DNA of 64,000 bases from Calonectria ilicicola (GCA_020809705.1 CP085832.1:1984001-2048000), one strand, 5' to 3'; counted from the first letter of the stretch, positions 23,301 to 35,463 are shown. The notes: a model not told the origin generated them from the sequence alone. Program-made: numbers and translations.

Positions 23301-26300
23301 CCCACCGAAGCCCCCAGCGTGCAAAACAGCGAGTGAGCATCATATGTTGTTGTTGTTGCTTTTTTCAGGAACGGTCCTGCGCTTGTTGTCCCATAGACAT
23401 TGCTTTTCTCCATGCAGCCATCTTAATCCGCCGGAAGCATGTGGGAGACAGATGCGGTCGCATCTCCCGCAGTTCAGCACCGCGTCACGGGCCCGTTGGT
23501 GGTCAAGGCGGGCTCTCTTCGCCTTTTTAGTGAGACAAGGCTTGACTGGGTCGGGCGATCAGCCAAGGCAGCTCTCCACTTGATGTGCCGACTGACTGCA
23601 CTCGACACCTACGGAGTAGTTGCCACCCTGGCGACACAATGTGCCTCTAAACCACTCTATCCTCTCCAACACCAAATCAGCAAGTTCTCCCGTTGTCTGC
23701 TAAGGACAGCCAACAAACCCTGTCCGTCTCAAATGTACAACCTTCAAAGTCGCCGATGAACCCCCACGGCAAACTACAAGGATCAGCCTCGGCTGGCGAC
23801 GCAGTGTCACCTTAGTGACCACACTCGCCGTTACATATGGTAGCATCCGTAAAACTTTGAGCAAATCCCATCTCCACGACCAAGACGTCAGCCACGACAC
23901 GCAATGCTGCTTGACAACCCCCAACGGCAGTCTCTCAGTTTTGCTTTTCCCCCAATAGCGGGGGGGCAAAAACCCTAGGTAGCTAAAGATGCAATCCCCT
24001 GGCCTCTCTCTCTCTGGGAACACGTCCAGGGCTTATTACTCCGTGCTTCAAGTGGATCTCCGGCTAAACCATGTCGCCTCATACAATGCTGGTCCCTGTC
24101 ATTGGGGCTTTTGAATGTGGCATCAAGGTGTCGTCTCGCAGACATTTGTGTGCCCAGAAAATAGATGTACATGGTAGCATTTAAACGTGGCCTGCATTAG
24201 GACTCTGCGGCCCTCTCCAGGAGGTTTCAAACCCAGACAGCAAATTAACACTGCTGGGATCGGGATCGTATTCCCAGGAATGTCGTTGCAACGGCAATTC
24301 AGTCAATTGCAAGGAATAGCAAGCGCAAATAACATTCATCCGCAGACATGATCCCCGCACCGCCATGACCCTCCCTCCTCCGATGAACGAACCACTCCTC
24401 TCGAGTCTACTTGTCGACACAAGACAAATTGTGTCCTCCCATTGGGGGGCTTCTCCCACGCTCAGCATTCCTTGTGGGACTTGTCAGGACAGTCGACGGG
24501 CATAGGGGGGGGCGAGACATGCCATCCCTGCACTCTCCCACTAGACAAACAACCACTACCGCATTTGTCAATCACCCGGCTTGCCCAAACAAGTAATCCT
24601 CCTACCTTGTGCGGTCGGCTGAGGCTGGACCCCTTCTCTCACGAGCAGCCACAACGGTTTCCAGCCAGTCCGCTGCTAGTCCAGAGCATCGGGCTGGCGA
24701 CTACTGGCCAGCCACAAAATCTTCTGGGGTTCTAAACGATGAGGCAAGGGTACAGCACCTGTTTTAATTGATCCAACAGTTGTTGTTGTCCCAGACAGAG
24801 CACAGTTGCGCATCCAGCATGTTGGCTCAATACTCGGGCGTGAGGAAGACATCGGCATTAAACCAAGAGGATTGCCCGCCTTCCGCTTACACTTCACGTA
24901 GATCCACCAGAGATCTGCTATACACCAAGTTCAAGTCGCCCACCCTCGCCCATCAAAAAGGACTCCAAAGGGCTACTGCGAATCATCCGATGAACAGATG
25001 CACGCAAAATGATCCAAAAGGCTCGACCTTCAGACTACGCAACCCCCTACTCCATACTTGCAAGCCATGGCCTCCTGGGCGGTACGTACTTCAAATAGCG
25101 CAATCCGTAGTCATACCGTTCTGAGCTTAGCGGCTTTGGGGCAGGGAAGAGAGTACTTGTGAGTACCCCGTACAGCCCAGCTGATCTGGGCCAATTACCA
25201 GTCAGCACTACGAGACGTTTGACCAGGTCTTGTTGGTCGAATTAAAGAAATATGTCCTTGGCGTTTATGTTACCTCGCTCTGGCGTATTGTGGTTGTTTC
25301 GGCTTGGCAAATTGCAATTTTACGTTCCATATACACCAATTGCTAACTACTGGAAGGAGAGAGTCTGCAACGGGAAAGACAACTGATCAACCAAACTATT
25401 TCCTCAGAGAGAAATTTCCCCCTCCCTCCCCCTTGAATAGTATGCCAGCTACCAAGGCTCTTAATTGGGACATTATCGGCCCATGTGTAAGATCCAATTA
25501 CGGCAACTTGATCGCCATGACAAGTATCCGGAACAACACAACACTTTAATATTGGTGCCCGAGAAACAGCCGAACATCTCAATGCGAAGCAAACAGATTC
25601 CAGACGTTGTCCTCTCACCGCCCGACAGCGAGGTGGCTCGGGCGGTCTGGACACTGCGCGTTTGGGTTTGGGTTTGACGGCGCCCAAGTCAAGGTGCGGA
25701 CCGTGACTGACTCCCGTCTTTTCCCTAGCTTGGCGACTGGGCGGGTGAATGGACCCAACCAAATGGCCAGCTGCTAATCTGCCCAAAGAAACGCGCTCAT
25801 CAAACGACGTCATTCTTACAACCCTCCTTCTCGTGCCCACGCGATACTAGTAGGAAACGAGGTGGGTTTCCACGTCGATATCCTAGGTGCAGACAGTTGT
25901 CGGCCAGAATCCTCCTGAGACGGGCTCGACACCTGTTCTCGGCCTAACCCCTCCCTATCGCCAAGTCAGGGCCTCAAGGAAGGATAGTCTCCCACGAGAT
26001 GGCGCGCACGATCTTTTCGATCCCTGGTGGTGAGCGGACCTGCAGCATTGACACGCATCATGTCGTTGGATCTCGTCATCTTGGTGGTTCGCCAGACAGA
26101 AGACCCTGGCGATCCCTCCAGCGAGACGCATGCCTGCGCTACCACCCTGTTGGTCTCGATCTTGTTGCAGGCGGATCTATCGAATCTGGCCCACCTGTGT
26201 GGCAATGTGCATTTGGAAGCTCGTATCCCAAATCCCAACCGCGCTGAACATTGAGACAATTGGCGATGGCGCGCTCGCTGCGATGGCCTTGATGGATGGC

Positions 26301-29300
26301 CACGGGCCAGACACAGGCGCAATCATGTCATATTGTTGGACACGCAACTTAGTAGCACCCCACCAGCCATTACCAGCTCGTCAACTGACACCCCGACTGG
26401 GCTTAGCAAGTCCCAGCCTACCGCCCCATGCCAGCGCCACACTTTTTTAGCATGGCCCCGTCTGATGTTGAGACCCAACCTGGAGCATTCAGCCCAAGCA
26501 TGTCAACGAGGATGAAGCTGGCACAAGAGCGTCCAAACTTCGATTGACTCGCTGTTAGCCCGATGAGCAATGACCAGAAACTTCAATGAGAGGGGAATGG
26601 GCAGATTTACCTGTCACTGCCCACCCCCGGGCCGGTGTGATCGCCAGCGTGTTCTCGGGCCGGGAAAGATGCGGTGAGGCAGTCGCTACTACAGACACTG
26701 CTGCCGGATAATTACAATCCTTCCTTTTTTCCCCCATGGCTTCTTGGTGTTGTGGCAGCCAAACGATGGTGCGAATAAGCCGTCTCAAGCCACCGAGGTG
26801 TGGTGGGACGCAACCGCTCGCTTGCTCCCCGCCTCCGTCATGACATGTGAAGGCGGCGCCTTGGAGGGGAACTGGATGACGCTCCGATCGCTAACGGATA
26901 GAAGCGCAGCAGGGGAGAAAGAAAAAAGAACATTCATGATACACAGAGCACAGGTGCTGGCGGTGATTTACCAGCGGCCCGTTGAGAATGGATCAGCCCT
27001 GTCGGCGCGAGCTTGATGGCAGACCTGCCAAAACTGTCTACAGGCAGGGGCTGCACGGTCATGCATTTTCAATGCCCCAGCCATCAAACTACCCGCAGGT
27101 TCAGATCCCAAAAATCTCCGTGCTCTGCAGACTGAAAGCAAGACGCCCGGGGCAGTGGGCCGTGCTTGTGTCGTCGTTTCTAGATGTGACAGATTTGGGC
27201 GGATCAAAGTATGACTGGGTGTCACTATACAATCCTGGATCCCAGAATGTCCAACAATCACAATTACACCCAAAGCATGTCAGCCCAAAACACACACAAC
27301 ACCTTAACCCTTGACTGGCCGAGAGTGCCAATGTCTGTGTCATTGAGGGAGGTTGGGTCGCCTTCGGGTTGCTGTTCTTGATCGAAAGCAAATATGTGTC
27401 ACTCGCGAACGGGCGTATACCTCCGTGTACAGCCATGGCTGCCTTGTTATTTAGTGCCGAACCAAGCGATCCAGTTCGCATGAACCTGAATCCCTTGCCT
27501 TTGACTTGTCTCTCGTCCAAATGCATGTTTCGGAAGGATACGTACTGGCCCTCGGCTGCAGTAGGAAAACATTCGTCATCACGGCTTCATTGGCTGCCGC
27601 GCCTCGAGGTGAAGGCCTTTGATCTGGCTACCCCAGGAGTTCGGGTCGATCTCCCCCCTCCCTCCAAGCCATGCGTTCGTTGTGATTGCACCAGATCTTC
27701 CGACACGTCCCAGGATGACCTTTGTCACCTGAGAAAGGTCGTGGGGAGTGGCCCCAAGCTTACAAGGAAGATGGCTATACATAGTATCATGGGCCAGCCG
27801 GTCCCAGAGTTACGGAGTCCTGGACATCGGCACGGCGACCGAAAGGCCCAGCCTAAAACTGTCATGGTCTGTGTCGCCCACCCTCAATCGGAGGCGTTGA
27901 CGACGAGGCGTTTTTAAGGCCCATGAATGGTGGGCAGGCCGGGGGGACGTGCCCCTCGGGTGTTGGCCGAAAAGGCATTCACTCATTTCTTCTTTTGGAC
28001 ATGGATTTAACTATGTTTTTTGTCTTTGTTTTCGCAGCGCGGACGGTCAATTCAGCGCCACCAAGTCCCAAACAAAATACCCCGGACTCTCGAGGGCGGG
28101 ATCGACAGCGGCATGCGCCTCGGGGGCGGGGCTAATTATTCACACGAAATTGATTTTGGTGGTGATGAGAGCACCCAGCGGTAATGTGGGGGACGTGGGG
28201 AATGCGAGGAAGAGAGGACCCGGCGGTGTGATTTGTTTTACCACACTGCTTGAGCATCATTGGATCACAACTCACTCAGCAACAAGCGAGGAGCGGTGTC
28301 GTGTGAATACCTGTAGGTGGGAAAAAACCAGGTTCAAGGAATGGCATTTTTGCACATATGGCGACAATGACGTTGCAACTCCTACCCAATACCCAACGCG
28401 GCAATCCGTTGGACAATGTGCCCCGACAAGCATAAGGAGAATTGATTTTTCTGTTCCCCGACGAGCCAATAATGGCTCTGCCATAGCTCCCTCCGTCTCC
28501 CCGTTCTCTCAGCGCTCCTCTGAGGGCGGGCCTACCTGTGGCATATTCACGATGCGCAGTGGGCTGCAGGTGATTCGGTGGGGAGGAGGGGAAGAGCCCA
28601 TTGAATTGCTCGCGAGCCGTGATCTGGTTGGCTGGTTAATTACTCCGCTTGTCAAGTCATCCATGGCTGCGAGCTTTTCTTTGGACGAGAGTCAAACAGA
28701 CGACTTCCTTTTTCCCAGTGCATGTGGACCGCCCAAGTACGATGCGTGGAGGCCTGCACATCTACCTGTCACAAGAGGAGATGGGGCCCGCGTCTGTGTG
28801 CAGAGATAGGCGCAGTGTGGGTTGCGTATCCGCAATGCAGTGCTGACAGTTGATTGATTAGTCTTTTTCTGGGTAACCCCGATGTGATTCATGCAGGATA
28901 CGAGTCAGTTGCAATCCAACAAAAAAGAAAGAAGGTGAAGTGAGAGGGATAAAAAAAAATGAAAAAACCAATATAGTAAGTAGTGCGCATGTGGTGTGTG
29001 TGCGTGTGCGCAAGCGTGGGTGCGTGTGTGTGTGTGAGTGAGAGTGGTGTATGCAACAAAATGTGTGTGGGTGCTACTGTGTATCTGGAACCACAGAGCC
29101 GAACCCAAAGCGGGCTGATGGAGGTTTCGCTCTGCCTTGGAATCCCTCGCACACATGACAATGCTGCTGACATGGGTGGCAGCTTGGGAACTGGCGCCGA
29201 GCAGGGCTACAAGGTGAAGGCACGGTGAGGAGCGCACAGCGGCCCATCACTGTCTCACGGGCCCCGGTTCTCACCGGGCGAAACCGTTTACCCGTACCGG

Positions 29301-29757
29301 CCCCCGTACCCGGACCGGCCGAAACAACAACAAACTATCCATCAAGAAGGAAGTAAAACACAAGAGAAAAATGATTAAAAAATGACAACTTATTGGTTTG
29401 CCGAGACCAATGTGCAGATCCATGTCGCCGCTAGTGTCTATCTCACTCCACCCCGGGCCATCAAAATCCTCGTCGCCCGTGACAAAACAAAGAAGCTCAA
29501 GTCAGTGCACTCACTGGCTGCCAGGATCCCACAAAGGAAATGCCTTCATAAAGCTTGTTTGAACAAATGTGGACTGCTGCTCGTCGAAACAACCACACAC
29601 GGGATAATATTACAACAAAGCGTCGTCACAATATCACCTTGTGACCACCATGAAAGAAAAAAAGACCCAAACAAACAGCGTTGTTCCCTCCCTATTCCAT
29701 CCCCCCCGCCTAGACACGGTTTCATCCTCCCTCCTCCATTTATTACCCACTCCCAAT
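20387..29757. other. 9.4-kb interval without a recognised gene
   Basis: I find no frame with family motifs, coding-like composition or coherent splice structure on either strand. The longest frames (308 codons at 21314-22240 minus, 286 codons at 27949-28809 plus) are rich in Arg, Ser, His, Pro and Cys with no domain. Base composition is similar to flanking genes, so it is not an obviously RIP-degraded AT-rich block. It lies upstream of the Zn2Cys6 gene and downstream of the 29758 frame. It could hold a long promoter, long 5' UTR introns or non-coding RNA, but no direct signal shows which. Confidence 0.5.
28990..29045 (+). repeat. Imperfect GT-rich dinucleotide repeat
   Basis: About 55 bases of alternating purine-pyrimidine sequence dominated by GT with interspersed GC and GA steps. 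Simple-sequence repeat. Its reverse complement gives a spurious Thr-His frame. Confidence 0.85.
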
Positions 29758-32700
29758 TCATCCTCTTGCATCCCTGACAGCAGCACGCAATCCGATGCTG
29801 GCCGGTGTCCGTGACGCCCGCACCCCCGGGAGCGCCTCCCGGCTCGGTCTGCGGAGCTTTTGCGTCTCAACGCTGAGGACCTGTGGTTTCTTGACCTTGT
29901 ATGCGGCCGGATCCGCTGCCATAGCGCCCGACGAGTCCCGCAATTCGAGATGGTCTAGCCGCGACGGCCCGGGCAGCGGAGGCACGGGAGGCGGGGGAGA
30001 CGAGAACAATGGCTCTGGCGCACCGTCAATAAACTTCTTCCACCCAACAAGGCTCTCCATGCTCTGCCTGTGGTCGACCTCGAGATGCTTGTGTCGCATA
30101 TCCGCTTTGCTCCTCATTTTGCCAAGCACTGTCTTCCGACCAGATGGTTTCTCCATGACAACCTCGCTCTCCGCATCCTCGCCATCTGCTTGTTCCCGGA
30201 AGTAAACAGCCCGTTTCATCCTCTCCGCTCTGTCCTCCTCCTTCCCCAACATCCACGACGACGAGCACGGCGGCTCGCGTTCCCACTCATCAAACGGCCG
30301 CCAATATGTAGCGGGGGTGACGGGAGTCCTTGGAGTTGATCCACTGTGATGAGGTCGAGCTCGTTTGCGAAACAAGCTTCCAATTGCAGATGAAGGTGTC
30401 CATGAAACAGCATCTCCTCTCGGCTCCGGGGATGGTGTTGTTGTCGTTCCCACCTCGCTGAGACTCATGCCTTCGAGGACAGGGGAGGCAGCTTGTCTCG
30501 ATAGATTGAATCGCTGAGACGAAAAGCGTTTGGTTGCCATGACAGAGGATGTGGACTCTTTGTGATTACTGTTCGGGATGGAACTTTTGGAAAAGTCTCT
30601 CAGGACAGTCGAGGGGCGGCGTGCAAGGTCAAACCGGCTCAGTGCGCCCAGCATGCTGTTTCTCTCGCCGTTTCTCTCCCCGAGTGGAGAGCTTCGGTCA
30701 AAATACTCCGGATAATCAGTGTACTCTCTGTAGTTCTCGCTATCATGGTGATGTGAAAAACTAGAATAATTTGTAAGACTCGAGCTTCCGCGGTCAGCGA
30801 GAGTTGCAAACACTCCTCCATTTGGATTCCCCAAAAGAGGCGTGCGTCCACTGTATGCCTCTCCGTAGCAAGAATGTTTCCGAGTATCTGCCTCAGCATG
30901 CTTTGTGTAGTCAGGCTCTGCAGTAGTTGTATCAGATCGCAAAAAATATTTGTCAACCATCAATAATCCATTCTGGCGCCTGTGATGTCGGGGAGTAAAC
31001 CCAGAAGGGCCATTGTCCACTACACTAAATGATGGAGGCGATTGTAGAGTTTGAGTGGATTTCTTCGAGGTTCCCACTGTGAACGAAGGACTTTTGTAAC
31101 TGTTATGATGCTCCTCGGGGCCCCATTCACTTTCGCAGGGCTTTCCAAAGACATCATCTTCGTAGTTCGTCTTCCACATCTGACCGACACTCTTTGCGAC
31201 CTCAGGTTCATACTCATTGTCCAATTCCGCTCGCTTCGATCGAGCAGGGTTCGGTAGGCTTCTTTTTACCCGCTGGCTTTTTCGTACATTGTTTTGATTT
31301 ACCCATGGCTTGACAATCAGAGGCTCCGGTTTCAAGCACGATTCCATTAGGTCTTCTGGTTCAGTGCCCCAAACAGCCGCTGAAGATGCCAGGGGCAAAT
31401 CCGCACTGAAACTCTGGACAAGACGAACTTTTCTCTGGTCTTCTGGGCACAAACGACCCCCCGCATCTCCGATGACATGTCTTGTCAGTCTTGAAGGCGT
31501 CAGGCGCGAGGTTTTTCTGACTGAAATTGGGAAATGGGCCAGCGGTGTGAAAGCGTCAGGAGATTTGTGTGGGTCAGGGCCGTTTTCCACGATTCTTCCT
31601 TGGGCCAGAGGAGTCGCAGTGTCCATCCTGAGTGGTCTTATTCTGGGTTTTAATGTTACTTGTCTCGGGAGGTTTCGTGCTCCAGGGAATGATTGAGATT
31701 CCGAAGCCAAGTTCTTCTTCTGTTCCAAAAACACGGGTGGCGAAGTCTTGGATTCTTCTCGAATATCCACTTTATTCATCATCTCCGAGGTTTTACTTTT
31801 CCAGATCACAGATTGATTCATCTCTGTCTTGACGCTATTGATATCCTCAAGTGGCACATCAAAACTTGGTGAATCAAGCGGAAGAGAACTTGTTGAACTG
31901 GCAACCCCTTGAGGCTGCTGCCCGGATTTGATAGCTGCAGTCGATTTTTCCAGCGAAATCGGTTGCCGAATATTCAATGATCTTCTGTGTTTCGTCAACT
32001 CGTCATTGCTGTTAGTGCATTCGTCTTCATCTTGCCCGCCGTTCCTCGCCGTGTTCGCTCGTTCGGTCCGTATATTAGATCTAGTGGTTTCATCAGACAA
32101 GTCAGGAGATGATATATCCATCAGAGATGGAAGTATTTCTGGAAGATCACTCAGGTGGAGTGATAAGCGTGGGTAGTTAGTGGGCGATGTGTCTGGCCTC
32201 ACCGTTGCTGTCGACTCAGTATCAGAGTCGACATGTCCCGCCTCCTTAGGGCTCACATCACATTCGCCATCTCTATCCTTGTGAGGGTCTAATTTCTGCC
32301 GTACTCTGTGTGGAATTTTCGGTATTATGAGAAATTTCTCCCAGCGTGGAGTCCAAAACCATTTCTTCTCGGGTGGAGGGAGCTCGCAAGGTCGGTTCTC
32401 ACGTTCTGATGATGCCCTCTCAATGAGGTATAGTCTTGCGTATTCCATCGGAGAGAGTCGTGGTTTCGTTAATTTATAACTTAATTTTGACATGTTGTTA
32501 GTCTGAATGGCTACGGGCTCGCTAATGGGCGGGAGCAGAGGGGGAGGTGGCGGTGGAGGAGTCGTAGCTGGATGACGGTGTGGGCTCAAACTCCAGGCAC
32601 TGGTTCTAGATACCAGCTCTGGATTGGAAATTTGAAACTTGATCGACGACCGCAGCTTTTTGTGGCCCAGATTAAGTGGCCCAGGGACAGCAGTTTGTTC

Positions 32701-32955
32701 TGCGGTCTTGTCGAAAACTTGATCAGCTCGAGCGGCTGTTTCCGTTAGCTCTGAACGAGATCGCATTTGCTTCACTAATTTTTCCAAAACTTTTGGGGTG
32801 AAGTTTGCGCCAAAGTGTTTCGGTATTGGCGGCAGTGGGGGAACAGGCGGCACTTCTTCTTTGCCAACGCGGCGGCGCCTGAATCTACTGGGACTTTTGG
32901 GTGGCGGGTTTGGAACCTTGACATCATCCGGCTCATCATCGCTGTCGAAATTGTA
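29758..32955 (-). CDS. C-terminal part of a long disordered protein, in frame after an internal TAG
   Basis: An uninterrupted frame of 1065 codons on the minus strand directly follows, in the same frame, the TAG that ends the 32956-34272 unit. The first in-frame ATG is only at 32766, 64 codons in. The 63 codons before it look coding: an acidic Asp-Ser-Asp-Asp-Glu patch, an Arg-rich patch and a Pro-rich stretch. This suggests translation from upstream and not independent initiation. The protein is mostly disordered and Ser/Pro/Arg-rich. It has two proline tracts near the start (Pro-Pro-x-Pro-Pro-Leu-Pro-Pro and a run of seven Pro), a Trp/Phe-rich segment (Lys-Lys-Trp-Phe-Trp) near codon 170, and a further Pro-rich patch near the end, all potential SH3 or WW ligands. 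I do not recognise a family. If the ATG at 32766 were used, the product would be 1002 residues. Confidence 0.75.
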   Translation of the reverse strand, partial: YNFDSDDEPDDVKVPNPPPKSPSRFRRRRVGKEEVPPVPPLPPIPKHFGANFTPKVLEKLVKQMRSRSELTETAARADQVFDKTAEQTAVPGPLNLGHKKLRSSIKFQISNPELVSRTSAWSLSPHRHPATTPPPPPPPLLPPISEPVAIQTNNMSKLSYKLTKPRLSPMEYARLYLIERASSERENRPCELPPPEKKWFWTPRWEKFLIIPKIPHRVRQKLDPHKDRDGECDVSPKEAGHVDSDTESTATVRPDTSPTNYPRLSLHLSDLPEILPSLMDISSPDLSDETTRSNIRTERANTARNGGQDEDECTNSNDELTKHRRSLNIRQPISLEKSTAAIKSGQQPQGVASSTSSLPLDSPSFDVPLEDINSVKTEMNQSVIWKSKTSEMMNKVDIREESKTSPPVFLEQKKNLASESQSFPGARNLPRQVTLKPRIRPLRMDTATPLAQGRIVENGPDPHKSPDAFTPLAHFPISVRKTSRLTPSRLTRHVIGDAGGRLCPEDQRKVRLVQSFSADLPLASSAAVWGTEPEDLMESCLKPEPLIVKPWVNQNNVRKSQRVKRSLPNPARSKRAELDNEYEPEVAKSVGQMWKTNYEDDVFGKPCESEWGPEEHHNSYKSPSFTVGTSKKSTQTLQSPPSFSVVDNGPSGFTPRHHRRQNGLLMVDKYFLRSDTTTAEPDYTKHAEADTRKHSCYGEAYSGRTPLLGNPNGGVFATLADRGSSSLTNYSSFSHHHDSENYREYTDYPEYFDRSSPLGERNGERNSMLGALSRFDLARRPSTVLRDFSKSSIPNSNHKESTSSVMATKRFSSQRFNLSRQAASPVLEGMSLSEVGTTTTPSPEPRGDAVSWTPSSAIGSLFRKRARPHHSGSTPRTPVTPATYWRPFDEWEREPPCSSSWMLGKEEDRAERMKRAVYFREQADGEDAESEVVMEKPSGRKTVLGKMRSKADMRHKHLEVDHRQSMESLVGWKKFIDGAPEPLFSSPPPPVPPLPGPSRLDHLELRDSSGAMAADPAAYKVKKPQVLSVETQKLRRPSREALPGVRASRTPASIGLRAAVRDARG

Positions 32956-32973
32956 CTAGAAGTCCCGACTAGC
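32941..32973 (-). other. Predicted RNA hairpin holding an in-frame UAG in its loop
   Basis: On the minus strand, GCU (32973-32971), a bulged A, then GUCGGGA (32969-32963) can pair with UUUCGAC (32950-32944) and AGC (32943-32941), using two G-U pairs. The 12-nt loop (32962-32951) contains UAG at 32958-32956. A UAG in a hairpin loop with U before the A is the favoured context for A-to-I mRNA editing described in Fusarium and Neurospora. The fold was found by eye; no energy was computed. Confidence 0.5.
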
Positions 32974-34272
32974 GATTTCATTGGGGATGAGAAGCCCCAA
33001 TAATGACATTTCTAGTGGGGTCATGTCGAGTTCTCTTGCGAGAGGATGCTGGCAAAACTCTGTTCTCGAAAGATCGTCTGGATAGGAGAGGATGGGCGGT
33101 GCAGCGAGATCTCCAGCGAATGCTGCGCCGTCTGTTTTGGAGGCGGAAATCTCTCTTCCTGGCATTCCGTAAAGCAGCGGGTTAGAACCCAGTATTCTAG
33201 AGATAGATGTCGGCGTATTCGATGAATAGCGAGATCCAAACGATGCATCAGCACTGATGGTGATATCTGAGCTAGTCTTGGTCGGAGAACTGCCGAGAGG
33301 TTCCGAATTTATCGAATCGTTGGCAATAGTAGTGACAAAAGAGTCTCTGAACGAATTTTGCATAAGCAGATAAGTTTGGCTCTCGTAAATATGCAAGGCT
33401 GCCCAACAGACTTCCTCCAACTTCTTTGTTTCTTCGATATATCGAATAAGAGCCTCCAGAGCCTGGTCGTATTCGGGAATGCCGCACCAACCGCGAAGTT
33501 TTATTTTAATGGTTTCTTGCCGCTTTTCAGAGAACGGCTCATCACCCATCAAGTGTTCGAAAACCGTAAACCGAATGTTGTCGCGAAGTCCGGCCGAGTA
33601 TGGCGTTGGATCATGATCATGCTCGTCTTCTAAAAATACGAACGGAGGAAACAAGGCATTCACCTTGGCCATGATCCTCGGCAATTTTTCGCCCGTGTTG
33701 TCGTCCTTGGTGAGTTCGCTTATAAGTGCCTATGATACCTTGTATTAGTACATTTTAAACTGCCTCGTGACATTTCGGGTTATTACACATGTCCTCAACC
33801 CCAAATGGAAGTCGTTGTAATGGGTTGAGGCTTGCCGATTCAGCTCCTCGATGGCTTTTATATTTTGATCATCCAATATTGAGTTTTCCATGGCCTTTTT
33901 CGTATCCTTCAAAAGGCGAATGCGATAAACTTCCATCGAGTCCAGATAGCCCAAGCCGTCCATTACCTGAGTTTGGTCCATCCCTCCGTCTTGAGTTGGT
34001 CTGAAGATCTTCTTAGATACTTTAGCGACGTTCTTGCGGTGGTTTGCAGTGTATTTTAGACCGCTCGAATCACGAATAGTCGGCCATGATGCGTTGAGGT
34101 TTGCTTGCAGCGCCTGATCATTGTCAAATCTACGAAGGCGACTCTGAATCTCCTGTGCAAAGCCGCACTCGTGAGGTTTGAGAGTGCCGCCCCCAGGGTC
34201 GACAAGGCGCTCAAGGGCTGTGTACCCAGGCCCGAGCCACCAGTCTTCTAGTTCAGTTGCAAAAAAAGGCAT
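32956..34272 (-). CDS. N-terminal part of the same long protein; ends at internal TAG
   Basis: Two exons on the minus strand, 34272-33787 and 33729-32956, joined by a 57-nt GT-AG intron with a perfect TACTAATAC branch site, give 419 residues up to the TAG. The start ATG opens Met-Pro-Phe-Phe-Ala-Thr-Glu-Leu-Glu-Asp-Trp-Trp. The globular-looking first 300 residues are helical with many Trp, Tyr and Leu, a possible coiled part around 120-150, and a Leu-rich segment just before the stop. The next frame continues directly after the TAG for 1065 codons, so full length would be 1485 residues if the TAG is read as Trp or bypassed. I do not recognise the family. Alternatives are a genuine short protein, or a frame-preserving 66-nt intron (33007-32942) with a poor GTCATT donor that would remove the TAG. 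Confidence 0.75.
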
Positions 34273-35463
34273 ACTTGTTGAATGGGAGTGAGCCAGCCGT
34301 TGTGAGCGCGGTGTGATTTGGTGTTTGTGTGAGCTAAAAGGCAGCCAAAAAATCAGGGCGACTAAGTTTTTGAAAGGTGCATAGGAAATTTGAGTTTGGA
34401 GTTTGGGTGCAGGTGAGGCGAAGTGAGGTGAATAGCAAACGAAGTGAGGGAAGTGAAAAGCCAGTTGTTGATCGACTGCTCGTCTTGATCATGCCCAAAA
34501 ATCACCAAACATTGTTAACAACCACAACCAGCTCAGAGTAGCAGTCCAATGAGAAGACCCAAGTTGGCTTCCGGGTGGTGAATCAGGATAATATTTACTT
34601 TCATATCGGAATAATGTCTACGAAGTGGAAAAAACCAAAGCCAAAGAATGCTCAAATAATTTTCTTTAAACAAAAAATGGTTAGCCATGGAGGATAATTC
34701 TTGTCGGTGCATTTCTTTGTCCTGTTTGTGGTGATTCCAAACCCACCTGCCTACCCGGGAGTAAAGTGTGCAACACGTGGACACTCAGCGACGCTGGACT
34801 AACGCACGCGCACGCGTCAAGGTCGCGGTGACAGATGGCGCATACCTTAAATGAAAGACAGTTTCGACCGACCCATGGCCAAAAGGAGGCCTCAAACGCG
34901 CAAAACTGGCATCGTCACACCAGCTGGCCACAGATGCCATTGCGTCACACGCTTGGGCCGAGAGTTCCGCAGCTCTGTATACTTTTTCACCGACTTATGC
35001 TAGTTGCAGACGTCGGCCGTCAGCAGAAGCAAGACATGCGTACTTATGCACACCTTTCGTTGGTGACACGATCCTTCTCAAGCTGAAGATGGCCGTGACG
35101 TGGTGGGACCCATAGATGAGCGGGGCATGGGGGAAACGGGGCGCAGGGGCAGCGGATCCAGAGGCCTGTCTGAGCCCTCCAGTGGCCACGCAGCAGTGAC
35201 GTTCAGTGGTTAGATGCCGCTGAAGGGACGCCGACTGTCTGGTTCGATTCAGCACCAAGCCTAATTGGTGCTGGAGGCCGTCTCAGGGACGTAACCCGCC
35301 AGCTCAGTGTCTTTTAATTAAGCAGTTCCTTTCTTGTCGTGATCCCTTTTCCTGACTGCGCCGTGTTGCCACGATTTTCAGTGACCCTTTTCGCCCTTCA
35401 ATTGCCCTCGAACCAACCCCTAACGCGGTTTATGCACTGTAGCGCTACCTACAGCTGACAGCC
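34273..35463. other. Divergent promoter region, about 1.2 kb
   Basis: Lies between two divergently transcribed genes, so it should hold both promoters. No repeat, RNA gene or credible extra frame is seen. Factor sites are not assigned. Confidence 0.55.

Noticed and set aside
27949..28809. 286-codon plus-strand open frame
   Set aside because: Composition resembles random translation (many Cys, Arg, Gly, Ser), no motif, no transcription or splice signal.
28985..29237. Thr/His-rich minus-strand frames
   Set aside because: Translation of the GT dinucleotide repeat.
32942..33007. 66-nt GT-AG segment that would splice out the internal TAG of the long gene
   Set aside because: Not called as the main model because the donor GTCATT is far from consensus and no good branch site is visible; kept as an explicit alternative in the finding. 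Coordinates are given in minus-strand order.
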